The notes: generated from the sequence alone by a model not told the origin. Positions 31,481 through 43,694 are shown, counted from the first letter of the stretch. The stretch: 64,000 bases of DNA from Styela clava (GCF_964204865.1 NC_135258.1:6873001-6937000); one strand, 5' to 3'. Numbers and translations: made by a program.

Positions 31481-31552
31481 AGGGGACACTCGGATTTGAA
31501 TCAGGGACCTCTCGATCTGCAGTCGAATGCTCTACCACTGAGCTATATCCCC
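31481..31552 (-). tRNA. tRNA-Cys-GCA: tRNA-Cys(GCA), T-arm damaged
   Basis: Class A anticodon arm with T73/TTTT, but A53 (as in class B) and G64A, so two T-stem pairs are lost. First half of a 260-bp duplication with 31741. Confidence 0.75.
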
Positions 31553-31740
31553 ACAGTGCACTACGGGTTCTATATTTAATTAATATACATAGAGAAATGA
31601 TTTCTGCAAACTTCAAAAAGGGTATTAGAATTAAAGTGTCATCGATTTCAATCCATTCGTTTGCCGTAGAATGTCAAAGTTTAATTGTTCGAACATTAGA
31701 AATACTTGGTATTGAGAATGTTTGATGTGAAAGTCATAAA

Positions 31741-31812
31741 AGGGGACACCCGGATTTGAACCAGGGACCTCTCGATCTGCAGTCGAATGCTCTACCACTG
31801 AGCTATATCCCC
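31741..31812 (-). tRNA. tRNA-Cys-GCA: tRNA-Cys(GCA), class A
   Basis: Intact, T73, TTTT. Confidence 0.96.
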
Positions 31813-32410
31813 ACAGTGCACTACGGGTTCTATTTTTAAATAATATACATAACACGCCCTTGGGCATTGTTTAAAGTAATTAACAATCGTTTGTTTAAAA
31901 CAGGTCTCAATTAACATCTATTAAATTTAATTGATGAAATATCACAATTTCATAGCCGTGGTTCAGATAGTCATAGCCACTAAGTTATAGGTCGAAATTG
32001 ATTAGATATCTGAGAAACGAATTCTGCAATCTACTGAAATATTTCTATACTTGAAGTGTGATCGATTTCAATTTATAAGCCTGCCGTAAAATGTCAAAGT
32101 TTATTTGTTTAAACATTAAATGTTTTGCAAATTATTAACCGCCATATGTGTGCAACAAATAGTTGAAATTGATTAGCCTTCTGCGGAACGAATTCAGCAA
32201 TCCCCAAACAAATTATAAGACAATTAGTTTCATAGTTTTCTATCTATGAGCCTGTCGTAAAATGTCAAAGAATATTTGTTTCAACATTGAAAGATTTATG
32301 ATGTATTGACCGCCAGGAATGTTCGAAGCGACAGAATCTTTAGATGTCAAAATTACTTGTTGAAACATTAAAAATTCGATTTTGAGAAAGTGTGATGTGA
32401 AAGTCATACA

Positions 32411-32482
32411 TGGGGACACCCGGATTTGAATCAGGGACCTATCGATCTGCAGTCGAATGCTCTACCACTGAGCTATATCCCC
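32411..32482 (-). tRNA. tRNA-Cys-GCA: tRNA-Cys(GCA)-like, class B
   Basis: Class B body unchanged. Confidence 0.82.
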
Positions 32483-32645
32483 ACAATGCACAACGGTCCG
32501 CTTTTTACCCCACGGGCATTAATAAAGAAAACCTATTTTATCTGTTAGGAAAGAATCTCTCCTCAATTTATCAGTTCATGCTTGACAGAGTCATCAATAT
32601 TGGGTTTCAAATATATGAACGAAGATTTAATCCGCCACACACAGT

Positions 32646-32717
32646 GACTCCGTGGCGCAACGGTAGCGCGTCTGACTCCAGATCAGAAGGTTGCGTGTTC
32701 AAATCACGTCGGGGTCA
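32646..32717 (+). tRNA. tRNA-Trp-CCA: tRNA-Trp(CCA)
   Basis: Intact. Confidence 0.96.
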
Positions 32718-32963
32718 TTCCTTTAGTTCCGGATCCTTGAATCAGCTTATGAACTGACCAGTTAATAAATAAACCCTTGCGAAAACGACTAATATTCATA
32801 AATGATTTGATTTCTGAGAAATGATTTCTACAAACTTCAAAAAGGGTATTAGAATTAAAGTGTCATCGATTTCAATCCATTGGTTTGCCGTATAATGTCA
32901 AAGTTTAATTGTTCGAACAATAAAATACTTAATATGGAGAATGTTCGATGTGAAAGTCATAAA

Positions 32964-33035
32964 AGGGGACACCCGGATTTGAACCAGGGACTTCTCGATC
33001 TGCAGTCGAATGCTCTACCACTGAGATATATCCCC
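32964..33035 (-). tRNA. tRNA-Cys-GCA: tRNA-Cys(GCA), class C-like with T73
   Basis: Shares U10 with class C but has the normal T68, T73 and TTTT; G45 is A. An intermediate between A and C. Confidence 0.8.
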
Positions 33036-33633
33036 ACAGTGCACTACGGGTTCTATATTTAAATAATATACATAACACGGCCTTGGGCATTGTTTAAAGT
33101 AATTAACAATCGTTTGTTTAAAACAGGTCTCAATTAACATCTATTAAATTTAATTGATGAAATACCAATACTTCATAGCCGTGGTTCAGATAGTTATAGC
33201 CACTAAGTTATAGGTCGAAATTGATTAGATATCTGAGAAACGAATTCTGCAATCTACTGAAATATTTTTATACTTGAAGTGTGATCGATTTCAATTTATA
33301 AGCCTGTCGTAAAATGTCAAAGTTTATTTGTTTAAACATTAAATGTTTTACAAAATATTACCCGCCATATGTGTGCAACAAATAGTTGAAATTGATTAGC
33401 CTTCTGCGGAACGAATTCAGCAATCCCAAAACAAATTATAAGACAAGTAGTGTCATAGTTTTCTATCTATGAGCCTGTCGCAAAATGTCAAAGAATATTT
33501 GTTTCAACATTGAAAGATTTATAATGTATTGACCGCCATGAATGTTCGAAACGACAGAATCTTTAGATGTCAAAATTACTTGTTGAAACATTAAAAATTT
33601 GATTTTGAGAAAGTGTGATGTGAAAGTCATACA

Positions 33634-33704
33634 TGGGGACACCCGGATTTGAATCAGGGACCTATCGATCTGCAGTCGAATGCTCTACCACTGAGCTATA
33701 TCCC
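33634..33704 (-). pseudogene. tRNA-Cys class B lacking one 5' base
   Basis: Only three G at the 5' end (plus 'tatcccacag'), so the first acceptor pair is lost; class A upstream flank follows. Confidence 0.75.
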
Positions 33705-34302
33705 ACAGTGCACTACGGGTTCTATATTTAAATAATATACATAACACGCCTTTGGGCATTGTTTAAAGTAATTAACAATCGTTTGTTTAAAACAGGTCTC
33801 AATTAACATCTATTAAATTTAATTGATGAAATATCACAATTTCATAGCCTTGGTTCAGATAGTTATAGCCATTAAGTTATAGGTCGAAATTGATTAGATA
33901 TCTGAGAAACGAATTCTGCAATCTACTGAAATATTTTTATACTTGAAGTGTGATCGATTTCAATTTATAAGCTTGCCGTAAAATGTCAAAGTTTATTTGT
34001 TTGGACATTAAATGTTTTGCAAATTATTAACCGCCATATGTGTGCAACAAATAGTTGAAATTGATTAGCCTTCTGCGGAACGAATTCAGCAATCCCCAAA
34101 CAAATTATAAGACAATTAGTTTCATAGTTTTCTATCTATGAGCCTGTCGCAAAATGTCAAAGAATATTTGTTTCAACATTGAAAGATTTATGATGTATTG
34201 ACCGCCATGAATGTTCGAAGCGACAGAATCTTTAGATGTCAAAATTACTTGTTGAAACATTAAAAATTTGATTTTGAGAAAGTGTGATGTGAAAGTCATA
34301 CA

Positions 34303-34374
34303 TGGGGACACCCGGATTTGAATCAGGGACCTATCGATCTGCAGTCGAATGCTCTACCACTGAGCTATATCCCC
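34303..34374 (-). tRNA. tRNA-Cys-GCA: tRNA-Cys(GCA)-like, class B
   Basis: Class B body; starts the 3198-bp block. Confidence 0.82.
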
Positions 34375-34537
34375 ACAATCCACAACGGTCCGCTTTTTAC
34401 CCCACGGGCATTAATATAGAAAACCTATTTTATCTGTTAGGAAAGAATCTCTCTTCAATTTATCAGTTCATGCTTGACAGAGTCATCAATATTGGGTTTC
34501 AAATATATGAACGAAGATTTAATCCGCGACACACAGT

Positions 34538-34609
34538 GACTCCGTGGCGCAACGGTAGCGCGTCTGACTTCAGATCAGAAGGTTGCGTGTTCAAATCACG
34601 TCGGGGTCA
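34538..34609 (+). tRNA. tRNA-Trp body with anticodon TCA (opal-reading)
   Basis: UCA is the only difference from the reference Trp gene. Copies: 37736, 50399. Confidence 0.94.
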
Positions 34610-34855
34610 TTCCTTTATTTCCGGATCCTTGAATCAGCTTATGAACTGACCAGTTAATAAATAAACCCTTGCGAAAACGACTAATATTCAAAAATGATTT
34701 GATTTCTGAGAAATGATTTCTGCAAACTCCAAAAAGGGTATTAGAATTAAAGTGTCATCGATTTCAATCCATTGGTTTGCCGTATAATGTCAAAGTTTAA
34801 TTGTTCGAACATTAAAATACTTAATATTGAGAATGTTCGATGTGAAAGTCAAAAA

Positions 34856-34927
34856 TGGGGGCACCCGGATTTGAACCAGGGACCTCTCGATCTGCAGTCG
34901 AATGCTCTACCACTGAGATATATCCCC
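34856..34927 (-). tRNA. tRNA-Cys-GCA: tRNA-Cys(GCA)-like, class C
   Basis: A73, C68, U10; flank 'gtcaaaaatggggg'. Confidence 0.75.
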
Positions 34928-35287
34928 ACAGTGCACTACGGGTTCTATATATAAATAATATACATAACACGGCCTTGGGCATTGTTTAAAGTAATTAACA
35001 ATCGTTTGTTTAAAACAGGTCTCAATTTACATCTATTAAATTTAATTGATGAAATACCAATACTTCATAGCCGTGGTTCAGATAGTTATAGCCACTAAGT
35101 TATAGGTCGAAATTGATTAGATATCTGAGAAACGAATTCTGCAATCTACTGAAATATTTTTATACTTGAAGTGTGATCGATTTCAATTTATAAGCCTGCC
35201 GTAAAATGTCAATGTTTATTTGAAAGTAAGAGTCATCAATATTGGGTTTCAAATATATGAACGAAGATTTAATTCGCGACACACAGT

Positions 35288-35359
35288 GACTCCGTGGCGC
35301 AGCGGTAGCGCGTCTGACCCCAGATCAGAAGATTGCGTGTTCAAATCACGTCGGGGTCA
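35288..35359 (+). tRNA. tRNA-Trp(CCA) with C33
   Basis: C33 and G46A as in 12920; also A15 to G in the D-loop. Confidence 0.86.
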
Positions 35360-35606
35360 TTCCTTTAGTTCCGGATCCTTGAATCAGCTTATGTACTGAC
35401 CAGTTAATAAATAAACCCCTGCGAAAACGACTAATATTCAAAAATGATTTGATTTCTGAGAAATGATTTCTGCAAACTTCAAAAAGGGTATTAGAATTAA
35501 AGTGTCATCGATTTCAATCCATTCGTTTGCCGTAGAATGTCAAAGTTTAATTGTTCGAACATTAGAAATACTTGGTATTGAGAATGTTTGATGTGAAAGT
35601 CATAAA

Positions 35607-35678
35607 AGGGGACACCCGGATTTGAACCAGGGACCTCTCGATCTGCAGTCGAATGCTCTACCACTGAGCTATATCCCC
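35607..35678 (-). tRNA. tRNA-Cys-GCA: tRNA-Cys(GCA), class A
   Basis: Intact, T73, TTTT. Confidence 0.96.
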
Positions 35679-36276
35679 ACAGTGCACTACGGGTTCTATA
35701 TTTAAATAATATACATAACACGGCCTTGGGCATTGTTCAAAGTAATTAACAATCGTTTGTTTAAAACAGGTCTCAATTAACATCTATTAAATTTAATTGA
35801 TGAAATATCACTATTTCATAGCCGTGGTTCAGATAGTTATAGCCACTAAGTTATAGGTCGAAATTGATTAGATATATGAGAATCGATTTCTGCAATCTAC
35901 TGAAATATTTTTATACTTGAAGTGTGATCGATTTCAATTTATAAGCCTGTCGTAAAATGTCAAAGTTTATTTGTTTAAACATTAAATGTTTTACAAAATA
36001 TTACCCGTCATATGTGTGCAACATATATTTGAAATTGATTAGCCTTCTGCGGAACGAATTCAGAATTCCCCAAACAAATTATAAGACAATTAGTGTCATA
36101 GTTTTCTATCTATGAGCCTGTCGCAAAATGTCAAAGAATATTTGTTTCAACATTGAAAGATTTATGATGTATTGACCGCCATGAATGTTCGAAACGACAG
36201 AATCTTTAGATGTCAAAATTACTTGTTGAAACATTAAAAATTTGATTTTGAGAAAGTGTGATGTGAATGTCATACA

Positions 36277-36348
36277 TGGGGACACCCGGATTTGAATCAG
36301 GGACCTATCGATCTGCAGTCGAATGCTCTACCACTGAGCTATATCCCC
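36277..36348 (-). tRNA. tRNA-Cys-GCA: tRNA-Cys(GCA)-like, class B
   Basis: Class B body unchanged. Confidence 0.82.
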
Positions 36349-36511
36349 ACAATCCACAACGGTCCTCTTTTTACCCCACGGGCATTAATATAGAAAACCT
36401 ATTTTATCTGTTCGGAAAGATTCTCTCCTCAATTTATCAGTTCATGCTTGACAGAGTCATCAATATTGGGTTTCAAATATATGAACGAAGATTTGATCCG
36501 CGACACACAGT

Positions 36512-36583
36512 GACTCCGTGGCGCAACGGTAGCGCGTCTGACTCCAGATCAGAAGGTTGCGTGTTCAAATCACGTCGGGGTCA
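36512..36583 (+). tRNA. tRNA-Trp-CCA: tRNA-Trp(CCA)
   Basis: Intact; upstream 'gatttgatccgcg'. Confidence 0.96.
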
Positions 36584-36830
36584 TTCCTTTATTTCCGGAT
36601 CCTTGAATCAGCTTATGAACTGACCAGTTAATAAATAAACCCTTGCGAAAACGACTAATATTCAAAAATGATTTGATTTCTGAGAAATGATTTCTGCAAA
36701 CTTCAAAAAGGGTATCAGAATTAAAGTGTCATCGATTTCAATCCATTGGTTTGCCGTAGAATGTCAAAGTTTAATTGTTCGAACATTAGAAAGACTTGGT
36801 ATTGAGAATGTTTGATGTGAAAGTCATGAA

Positions 36831-36902
36831 AGGGGACACCCGGATTTGAACCAGGGACCTCTCGATCTGCAGTCGAATGCTCTACCACTGAGCTACATCC
36901 CC
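36831..36902 (-). tRNA. tRNA-Cys-GCA: tRNA-Cys(GCA), class A, A7G, weakened terminator
   Basis: G7-U66 wobble; TTTC after the gene. Confidence 0.9.
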
Positions 36903-37500
36903 ACAGTGCACTACGGGTTCTATATTTAAATAATATACATAACACGCCTTTGGGCATTGTTTAAAGTAATTAACAATCGTTTGTTTAAAACAGGTCTCAA
37001 TTAACATCTATTAAATTTAATTGATGAAATATCACAATTTCATAGCCGTGGTTCAGATAGTTATAGCCATTAAGTTATAGGTCGAAATTGATTAGATATC
37101 TGAGAAACGAATTCTGCAATCTACTGAAATATTTTTATACTTGAAGTGTGATCGATTTCAATTTATAAGCCTGCCGTAAAATGTCAAAGTTTATTTGTTT
37201 GGACATTAAATGTTTTGCAAATTATTAACCGCCATATGTGTGCAACAATTAGTTGAAATTGATTAGCCTTCTGCGGAACGAATTCAGCAATCCCCAAACA
37301 AATTATAAGACAATTAGTTTTATAGTTTTCTATCTATGAGCCTGTCGCAAAATGTCAAAGAATATTTGTTTCAACATTGAAAGATTTATGATGTATTGAC
37401 CGCCATGAATGTTCGAAGCGACAGAATCTCTAGATGTCAAAATTACTTGTTGAAACATTAAAAATTTGATTTTGAGAAAGTGTGATGTGAAAGTCATACA

Positions 37501-37572
37501 TGGGGACACCCGGATTTGAATCAGGGACCTATCGATCTGCAGTCGAATGCTCTACCACTGAGCTATATCCCC
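37501..37572 (-). tRNA. tRNA-Cys-GCA: tRNA-Cys(GCA)-like, class B
   Basis: 3198-bp copy of 34303. Confidence 0.82.
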
Positions 37573-37735
37573 ACAATCCACAACGGTCCGCTTTTTACCC
37601 CACGGGCATTAATATAGAAAACCTATTTTATCTGTTAGGAAAGAATCTCTCTTCAATTTATCAGTTCATGCTTGACAGAGTCATCAATATTGGGTTTCAA
37701 ATATATGAACGAAGATTTAATCCGCGACACACAGT

Positions 37736-37807
37736 GACTCCGTGGCGCAACGGTAGCGCGTCTGACTTCAGATCAGAAGGTTGCGTGTTCAAATCACGTC
37801 GGGGTCA
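37736..37807 (+). tRNA. tRNA-Trp body with anticodon TCA (opal-reading)
   Basis: 3198-bp copy of 34538. Confidence 0.94.
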
Positions 37808-38053
37808 TTCCTTTATTTCCGGATCCTTGAATCAGCTTATGAACTGACCAGTTAATAAATAAACCCTTGCGAAAACGACTAATATTCAAAAATGATTTGA
37901 TTTCTGAGAAATGATTTCTGCAAACTTCAAAAAGGGTATTAGAATTAAAGTGTCATCGATTTCAATCCATTGGTTTGCCGTATAATGTCAAAGTTTAATT
38001 GTTCGAACATTAAAATACTTAATATTGAGAATGTTCGATGTGAAAGTCAAAAA

Positions 38054-38125
38054 TGGGGGCACCCGGATTTGAACCAGGGACCTCTCGATCTGCAGTCGAA
38101 TGCTCTACCACTGAGATATATCCCC
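38054..38125 (-). tRNA. tRNA-Cys-GCA: tRNA-Cys(GCA)-like, class C
   Basis: Copy of 34856. Confidence 0.75.
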
Positions 38126-38485
38126 ACAGTGCACTACGGGTTCTATATATAAATAATATACATAACACGGCCTTGGGCATTGTTTAAAGTAATTAACAAT
38201 CGTTTGTTTAAAACAGGTCTCAATTTACATCTATTAAATTTAATTGATGAAATACCAATACTTCATAGCCGTGGTTCAGATAGTTATAGCCACTAAGTTA
38301 TAGGTCGAAATTGATTAGATAACTGAGAAACGAATTCTGCAATCTACTGAAATATTTTTATAATTGAAGTGTGATCGATTTCAATTTATAAGCCTGCCGT
38401 AAAATGTCAATGTTTATTTGAAAGTAAGAGTCATCAATATTGGGTTTCAAATATATGAACGAAGATTTAATTCGCGACACACAGT

Positions 38486-38557
38486 GACTCCGTGGCGCAA
38501 CAGTAGCGCGTCTGACCCCAGATCAGAAGATTGCGTGTTCAAATCACGTCGGGGTCA
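38486..38557 (+). tRNA. tRNA-Trp(CCA) with C33 and A18
   Basis: C33 type with G18 to A in addition (D-loop AACAGTA), removing the G18-U55 contact. Probably inactive. Confidence 0.8.
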
Positions 38558-38804
38558 TTCCTTTAGTTCCGGATCCTTGAATCAGCTTATTTACTGACCA
38601 GTTAATAAATAAACCCTTGCGAAAACGACTAATATTCAAAAATGATTTGATTTCTGAGAAATGATTTCTGCAAACTTCAAAAAGGGTATTAAAATTAAAG
38701 TGTCATCGATTTCAATCCATTCGTTTGCCGTAGAATGTCAAAGTTTAATTGTTCGAACATTAGAAATACTTGGTATTGAGAATGTTTGATGTGAAAGTCA
38801 TAAA

Positions 38805-38876
38805 AGGGGACACCCGGATTTGAACCAGGGACTTCTCGATCTGCAGTCGAATGCTCTACCACTGAGCTATATCCCC
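38805..38876 (-). tRNA. tRNA-Cys-GCA: tRNA-Cys(GCA), class A, G45A
   Basis: Variable-loop change only; T73, TTTT. Confidence 0.94.
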
Positions 38877-39474
38877 ACAGTGCACTACGGGTTCTATATT
38901 TAAATAATATACATAACACGGCCTTGGGCATTGTTCAAAGTAATTAACAATCGTTTGTTTAAAACAGGTCTCAATTAACATCTATTAAATTTAATTGATG
39001 AAATATCACTATTTCATAGCCGTGGTTCAGATAGTTATAGCCACTAAGTTATAGGTCGAAATTGATTAGATATATGAGAATCGATTTCTGCAATCTACTG
39101 AAATATTTTTATACTTGAAGTGTGATCGATTTCAATTTATAAGCCTGTCGTAAAATGTCAAAGTTTATTTGTTTAAACATTAAATGTTTTACAAAATATT
39201 ACCCGTCATATGTGTGCAACATATATTTGAAATTGATTAGCCTTCCGCGGAACGAATTCAGCAATCCCCAAACAAATTATAAGACAATTAGTGTCATAGT
39301 TTTCTATCTATGAGCCTTTCGCAAAATGTCAAAGAATATTTGTTTCAACATTGAAAGATTTATGATGTATTGACCGCCATGAATGTTCGAAACGACAGAA
39401 TCTTTAGATGTCAAAATTACTTGTTGAAACATTAAAATTTTGATTTTGAGAAAGTGTGATGTGAATGTCATACA

Positions 39475-39546
39475 TGGGGACACCCGGATTTGAATCAGGG
39501 ACCTATCGATCTGCAGTCGAATGCTCTACCACTGAGCTATATCCCC
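39475..39546 (-). tRNA. tRNA-Cys-GCA: tRNA-Cys(GCA)-like, class B
   Basis: Copy of 36277. Confidence 0.82.
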
Positions 39547-39709
39547 ACAATCCACAACGGTCCGCTTTTTACCCCACGGGCATTAATATAGAAAACCTAT
39601 TTTATCTGTTCGGAAAGATTCTCTCCTCAATTTATCAGTTCATGCTTGACAGAGTCATCAATATTGGGTTTCAAATATATGAACGAAGATTTGATCCGCG
39701 ACACACAGT

Positions 39710-39781
39710 GACTCCGTGGCGCAACGGTAGCGCGTCTGACTCCAGATCAGAAGGTTCCGTGTTCAAATCACGTCGGGGTCA
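39710..39781 (+). tRNA. tRNA-Trp-CCA: tRNA-Trp(CCA), G49C
   Basis: G49 to C loses the first T-stem pair; rest intact. Confidence 0.9.
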
Positions 39782-40028
39782 TTCCTTTATTTCCGGATCC
39801 TTGAATCAGCTTATGAACTGACCAGTTAATAAATAAACCCTTGCGAAAACGACTAATATTCAAAAATGATTTGATTTCTGAGAAATGATTTCTGCAAACT
39901 TCAAAAAGGGTATCAGAATTAAAGTGTCATCGATTTCAATCCATTGGTTTGCCGTAGAATGTCAAAGTTTAATTGTTCGAACATTAGAAAGACTTGGTAT
40001 TGAGAATGTTTGATGTGAAAGTCATGAA

Positions 40029-40100
40029 AGGGGACACCCGGATTTGAACCAGGGACCTCTCGATCTGCAGTCGAATGCTCTACCACTGAGCTATATCCCC
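40029..40100 (-). tRNA. tRNA-Cys-GCA: tRNA-Cys(GCA), class A, weakened terminator
   Basis: Intact body, TTTC; lacks the A7G of its copy 36831. Confidence 0.92.
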
Positions 40101-40698
40101 ACAGTGCACTACGGGTTCTATATTTAAGTAATATACATAACACGCCTTTGGGCATTGTTTAAAGTAATTAACAATCGTTTGTTTAAAACAGGTCTCAATT
40201 AACATCTATTAAATTTAATTGATGAAATATCACAATTTCATAGCCGTGGTTCAGATAGTTATAGCCATTAAGTTATAGGTCGAAATTGATTAGATATCTG
40301 AGAAACGAATTCTGCAATCTACTGAAATATTTTTATACTTGAAGTGTGATCGATTTCAATTTATAAGCCTGCCGTAAAATGTCAAAGTTTATTTGTTTAA
40401 ACATTAAATGTTTTGCAAATTATTAACCGCCATATGTGTGCAACAAATAGTTGAAATTGATTAGCCTTCTGCGGAACGAATTCAGCAATCCCCAAACAAA
40501 TTATAAGACAATTAGTTTCATAGTTTTCTATCTATGAGCCTGTCGTAAAATGTCAAAGAATATTTGTTTCAACATTGAAAGATTTATGATGTATTGACCG
40601 CCATGAATGTTCGAAGCGACAGAATCTTTAGATGTCAAAATTACTTGTTGAAATATTAAAAATTTGATTTTGAGAAAGTGTGATGTGAAAGTCATACA

Positions 40699-40770
40699 TG
40701 GGGACACCCGGATTTGAACCAGGGACCTCTCGATCTGCAGTCGAATGCTCTACCACTGAGCTATATCCCC
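40699..40770 (-). tRNA. tRNA-Cys-GCA: tRNA-Cys(GCA), class A body with class B 3' flank
   Basis: A73 hybrid like 15133, followed by a doubly deleted spacer. Confidence 0.85.
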
Positions 40771-40891
40771 ACAGTGCACTAAGTTATAGGTCGAAATTGA
40801 TTAGATATCTGAGAAACGAATTCTGCAATCTACTGAAATATTTTTATACTTGAAGTGTGATTTTGAGAAAGTGTGATGTGAAAGTCATACA

Positions 40892-40956
40892 TGGGGACAC
40901 CCGGATTTGAATCTATCGATCTGCAGTCGAATGCTCTACCACTGAGCTATATCCCC
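40892..40956 (-). pseudogene. tRNA-Cys class B with 7-bp deletion
   Basis: Plus strand reads 'gaatctatcg' where others have 'gaatcagggacctatcg': variable loop and half of the T-stem are missing. Confidence 0.9.
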
Positions 40957-41119
40957 ACAATCCACAACGGTCCGCTTTTTACCCCACGGGCATTAATATA
41001 GAAAACCTATTTTATCTGTTAGGAAAGAATCTCTCCTCAATTTATCAGTTCATGCTTGACACAGTCATCAATATTGGGTTTCAAATTTATGAACGAATAT
41101 TTAATCCGCGACACACAGT

Positions 41120-41191
41120 GACTCCGTGGCGCAACGGTAGCGCGTCTGACTCCAGATCAGAAGGTTGCGTGTTCAAATCACGTCGGGGTCA
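41120..41191 (+). tRNA. tRNA-Trp-CCA: tRNA-Trp(CCA)
   Basis: Intact. Confidence 0.96.
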
Positions 41192-41438
41192 TTCCTTTAT
41201 TTCCGGATCCTTTGATCAGCTTATGAACTGACCAGTTAATAAATAAACCCTTGCGAAAACGACTAATATTCAAAAATGATTTGATTTCTGAGAAATGATT
41301 TCTGCAAACTTCAAAAAGGGAATTAGAATTAAAGTGTCATCGATTTCAATCCATTCGTTTGCCGTAGAATGTCAAAGTTTAATTGTTCGAACATTAGAAA
41401 AACTTGGTATTGAGAATGTTTGATGTGAAAGTCATAAA

Positions 41439-41510
41439 AGGGGACACCCGGATTTGAACCAGGGACCTCTCGATCTGCAGTCGAATGCTCTACCACTGAG
41501 CTATATCCCC
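41439..41510 (-). tRNA. tRNA-Cys-GCA: tRNA-Cys(GCA), class A, short 5' flank
   Basis: Intact body, T73, TTTT. Confidence 0.94.
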
Positions 41511-41938
41511 ACAGTGCACTAAGTTATAGGTCGAAATTGATTAGATATCTGAGAAACGAATTCTGCAATCTACTGAAATATTTTTATACTTGAAGTGTGA
41601 TCGATTTCAATTTATAAGCCTGCCGTAAAATGTCAAAGTTTATTTGTTTAAACATTAAATGTTTTGCAAATTATTAACCGCCATATGTGTGCAACAAATA
41701 GTTGAAATTGATTAGCCTTCTGCGGAACGAATTCAGCAATCCCCAAACAAATTATAAGAATAGTTTTCTATCTATGAGCCTGTCGTAAAATGTCAAAGAA
41801 TATTTGTTTCAACATTGAAAGATTTATGATGTATTGACCGCCATGAATGTTCGAAGCGACAGTATCTTTAGATGTCAAAATTACTTGTTTAAACATTAAA
41901 AATTTGATTTTGAGAAAGTGTGATGTGAAAGTCATACA

Positions 41939-42010
41939 TGGGGACACCCGGATTTGAATCAGGGACCTATCGATCTGCAGTCGAATGCTCTACCACTGAG
42001 CTATATCCCC
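41939..42010 (-). tRNA. tRNA-Cys-GCA: tRNA-Cys(GCA)-like, class B
   Basis: Class B body unchanged. Confidence 0.82.
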
Positions 42011-42173
42011 ACAATCCACAACGGTCCGCTTTTTACCCCACGGGCATTAATATAGAAAACCTATTTTATCTGTTAGGAAAGAATCTCTCCTCAATTTATC
42101 AGTTCATGCTTGACAGAGTCATCAATATTGGGTTTCAAATATATGAACGAAGATTTAATCCGCGACACACAGT

Positions 42174-42245
42174 GACTCCGTGGCGCAACGGTAGCGCGTC
42201 TGACTCCAGATCAGAAAGTTGCGTGTTCAAATCACGTCGGGGTCA
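42174..42245 (+). tRNA. tRNA-Trp-CCA: tRNA-Trp(CCA), G45A
   Basis: Variable loop AAGTT; rest intact. Confidence 0.94.
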
Positions 42246-42492
42246 TTCCTTTATTTCCGGATCCTTGGATCAGCTTATGAACTGACCAGTTAATAAATAA
42301 ACCCTTGCGAAAACGACTAATATTCAAAAATGATTTGATTTCTGAGAAATGATTTCTGCAAACTTCAAAAAGGGTATTAGAATTAAAGTGTCATCGATTT
42401 CAATCCATTCGTTTGCCGTAGAATGTCAAAGTTTAATTGTTCGAACATTAGAAAAACTTGGTATTGAGAATGTTTGATGTGAAAGTCATAAA

Positions 42493-42564
42493 AGGGGACA
42501 CCCGGATTTGAACCAGGGACCTCTCGATCTGCAGTCGAATGCTCTACCACTGAGCTATATCCCC
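42493..42564 (-). tRNA. tRNA-Cys-GCA: tRNA-Cys(GCA), class A, short 5' flank
   Basis: Intact body, T73, TTTT. Confidence 0.94.
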
Positions 42565-43003
42565 ACAGTGCACTAAGTTATAGGTCGAAATTGATTAGAT
42601 ATCTGAGAAATGAATTCTGCAATCTACTGAAATATTTTTATACTTGAAGTGTGATCGATTTCAATTTATAAGCCTGCCGTAAAATGTCAAAGTTTATTTG
42701 TTTAAACATTAAATGTTTTGCAAATTATTAACCGCCATATGTGTGCAACAAATAGTTGAAATTGATTAGCCTTCTGCGGAACGAATTCAGCAATCCCCAA
42801 ACAAATTATAAGACAATTAGTTTCATAGTTTTCTATCTATGAGCCTGTCGTAAAATGTCAAAGAATATTTGTTTCAACATTGAAAGATTTATGATGTATT
42901 GACCGCCATGAATGTTCGAAGCGACAGTATCTTTAGATGTCAAAATTACTTGTTTAAACATTAAAAATTTGATTTTGAGAAAGTGTGATGTGAAAGTCAT
43001 ACA

Positions 43004-43075
43004 TGGGGACACCCGGATTTGAATCAGGGACCTATCGATCTGCAGTCGAATGCTCTACCACTGAGCTATATCCCC
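43004..43075 (-). tRNA. tRNA-Cys-GCA: tRNA-Cys(GCA)-like, class B
   Basis: Complete class B body, but its 5' side abuts a second, truncated copy of itself. Confidence 0.8.
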
Positions 43076-43140
43076 ACCCGGTTTTGAATCAGGGACCTAT
43101 CGATCTGCAGTCGAATGCTCTACCACTGAGCTATATCCCC
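43076..43140 (-). pseudogene. Truncated tRNA-Cys class B, internal duplication
   Basis: Second class B copy lacking the 3' acceptor strand; it starts 'acccggttttgaatc' right after the CCCC of the first, so about 65 bp were duplicated in place. Confidence 0.88.
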
Positions 43141-43303
43141 ACAATCAACAACGGTCCGCTTTTTACCCCACGGGCATTAATATAGAAAACCTATTTTATC
43201 TGTTAGGAAAGAATCTCTCCTCAATTTATCAGTTCATGCTTGACAGAGTCATCAATATTGGGTTTCAAATATATGAACGAAGATTTAATCCGCGACACAC
43301 AGT

Positions 43304-43375
43304 GACTCCGTGGCGCAACGGTAACGCGTCTGACTCCAGATCAGAAGGTTGCGTGTTCAAATCACGTCGGGGTCA
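43304..43375 (+). tRNA. tRNA-Trp-CCA: tRNA-Trp(CCA), G22A
   Basis: One D-stem pair lost (C13-A22); rest intact. Confidence 0.9.
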
Positions 43376-43622
43376 TTCCTTTATTTCCGGATCCTTGGAT
43401 CAGCTTATGAACTGACCAGTTAATAAATAAACCCTTGCGAAAACGACTAATATTCAAAAATGATTTGATTTCTGAGAAATGATTTCTGCAAACTTCAAAA
43501 AGGGTATTAGAATTAAAGTGTCATCGATTTCAATCCATTCGTTTGCCGTAGAATGTCAAAGTTTAATTGTTCGAACATTAGAAAAACTTGGTATTGAGAA
43601 TGTTTGATGTGAAAGTCATAAA

Positions 43623-43694
43623 AGGGGACACCCGGATTTGAACCAGGGACCTCTCGATCTGCAGTCGAATGCTCTACCACTGAGCTATATCCCC
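43623..43694 (-). tRNA. tRNA-Cys-GCA: tRNA-Cys(GCA), class A, short 5' flank
   Basis: Intact body, T73, TTTT. Confidence 0.94.

Larger units (their letters stand above)
34303..40698. repeat. 3198-bp tandem blocks (two), also at offset 15861
   Basis: 34303-37500 recurs at 37501-40698; its first 2.5 kb recurs again at 50164-52763. Confidence 0.9.
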
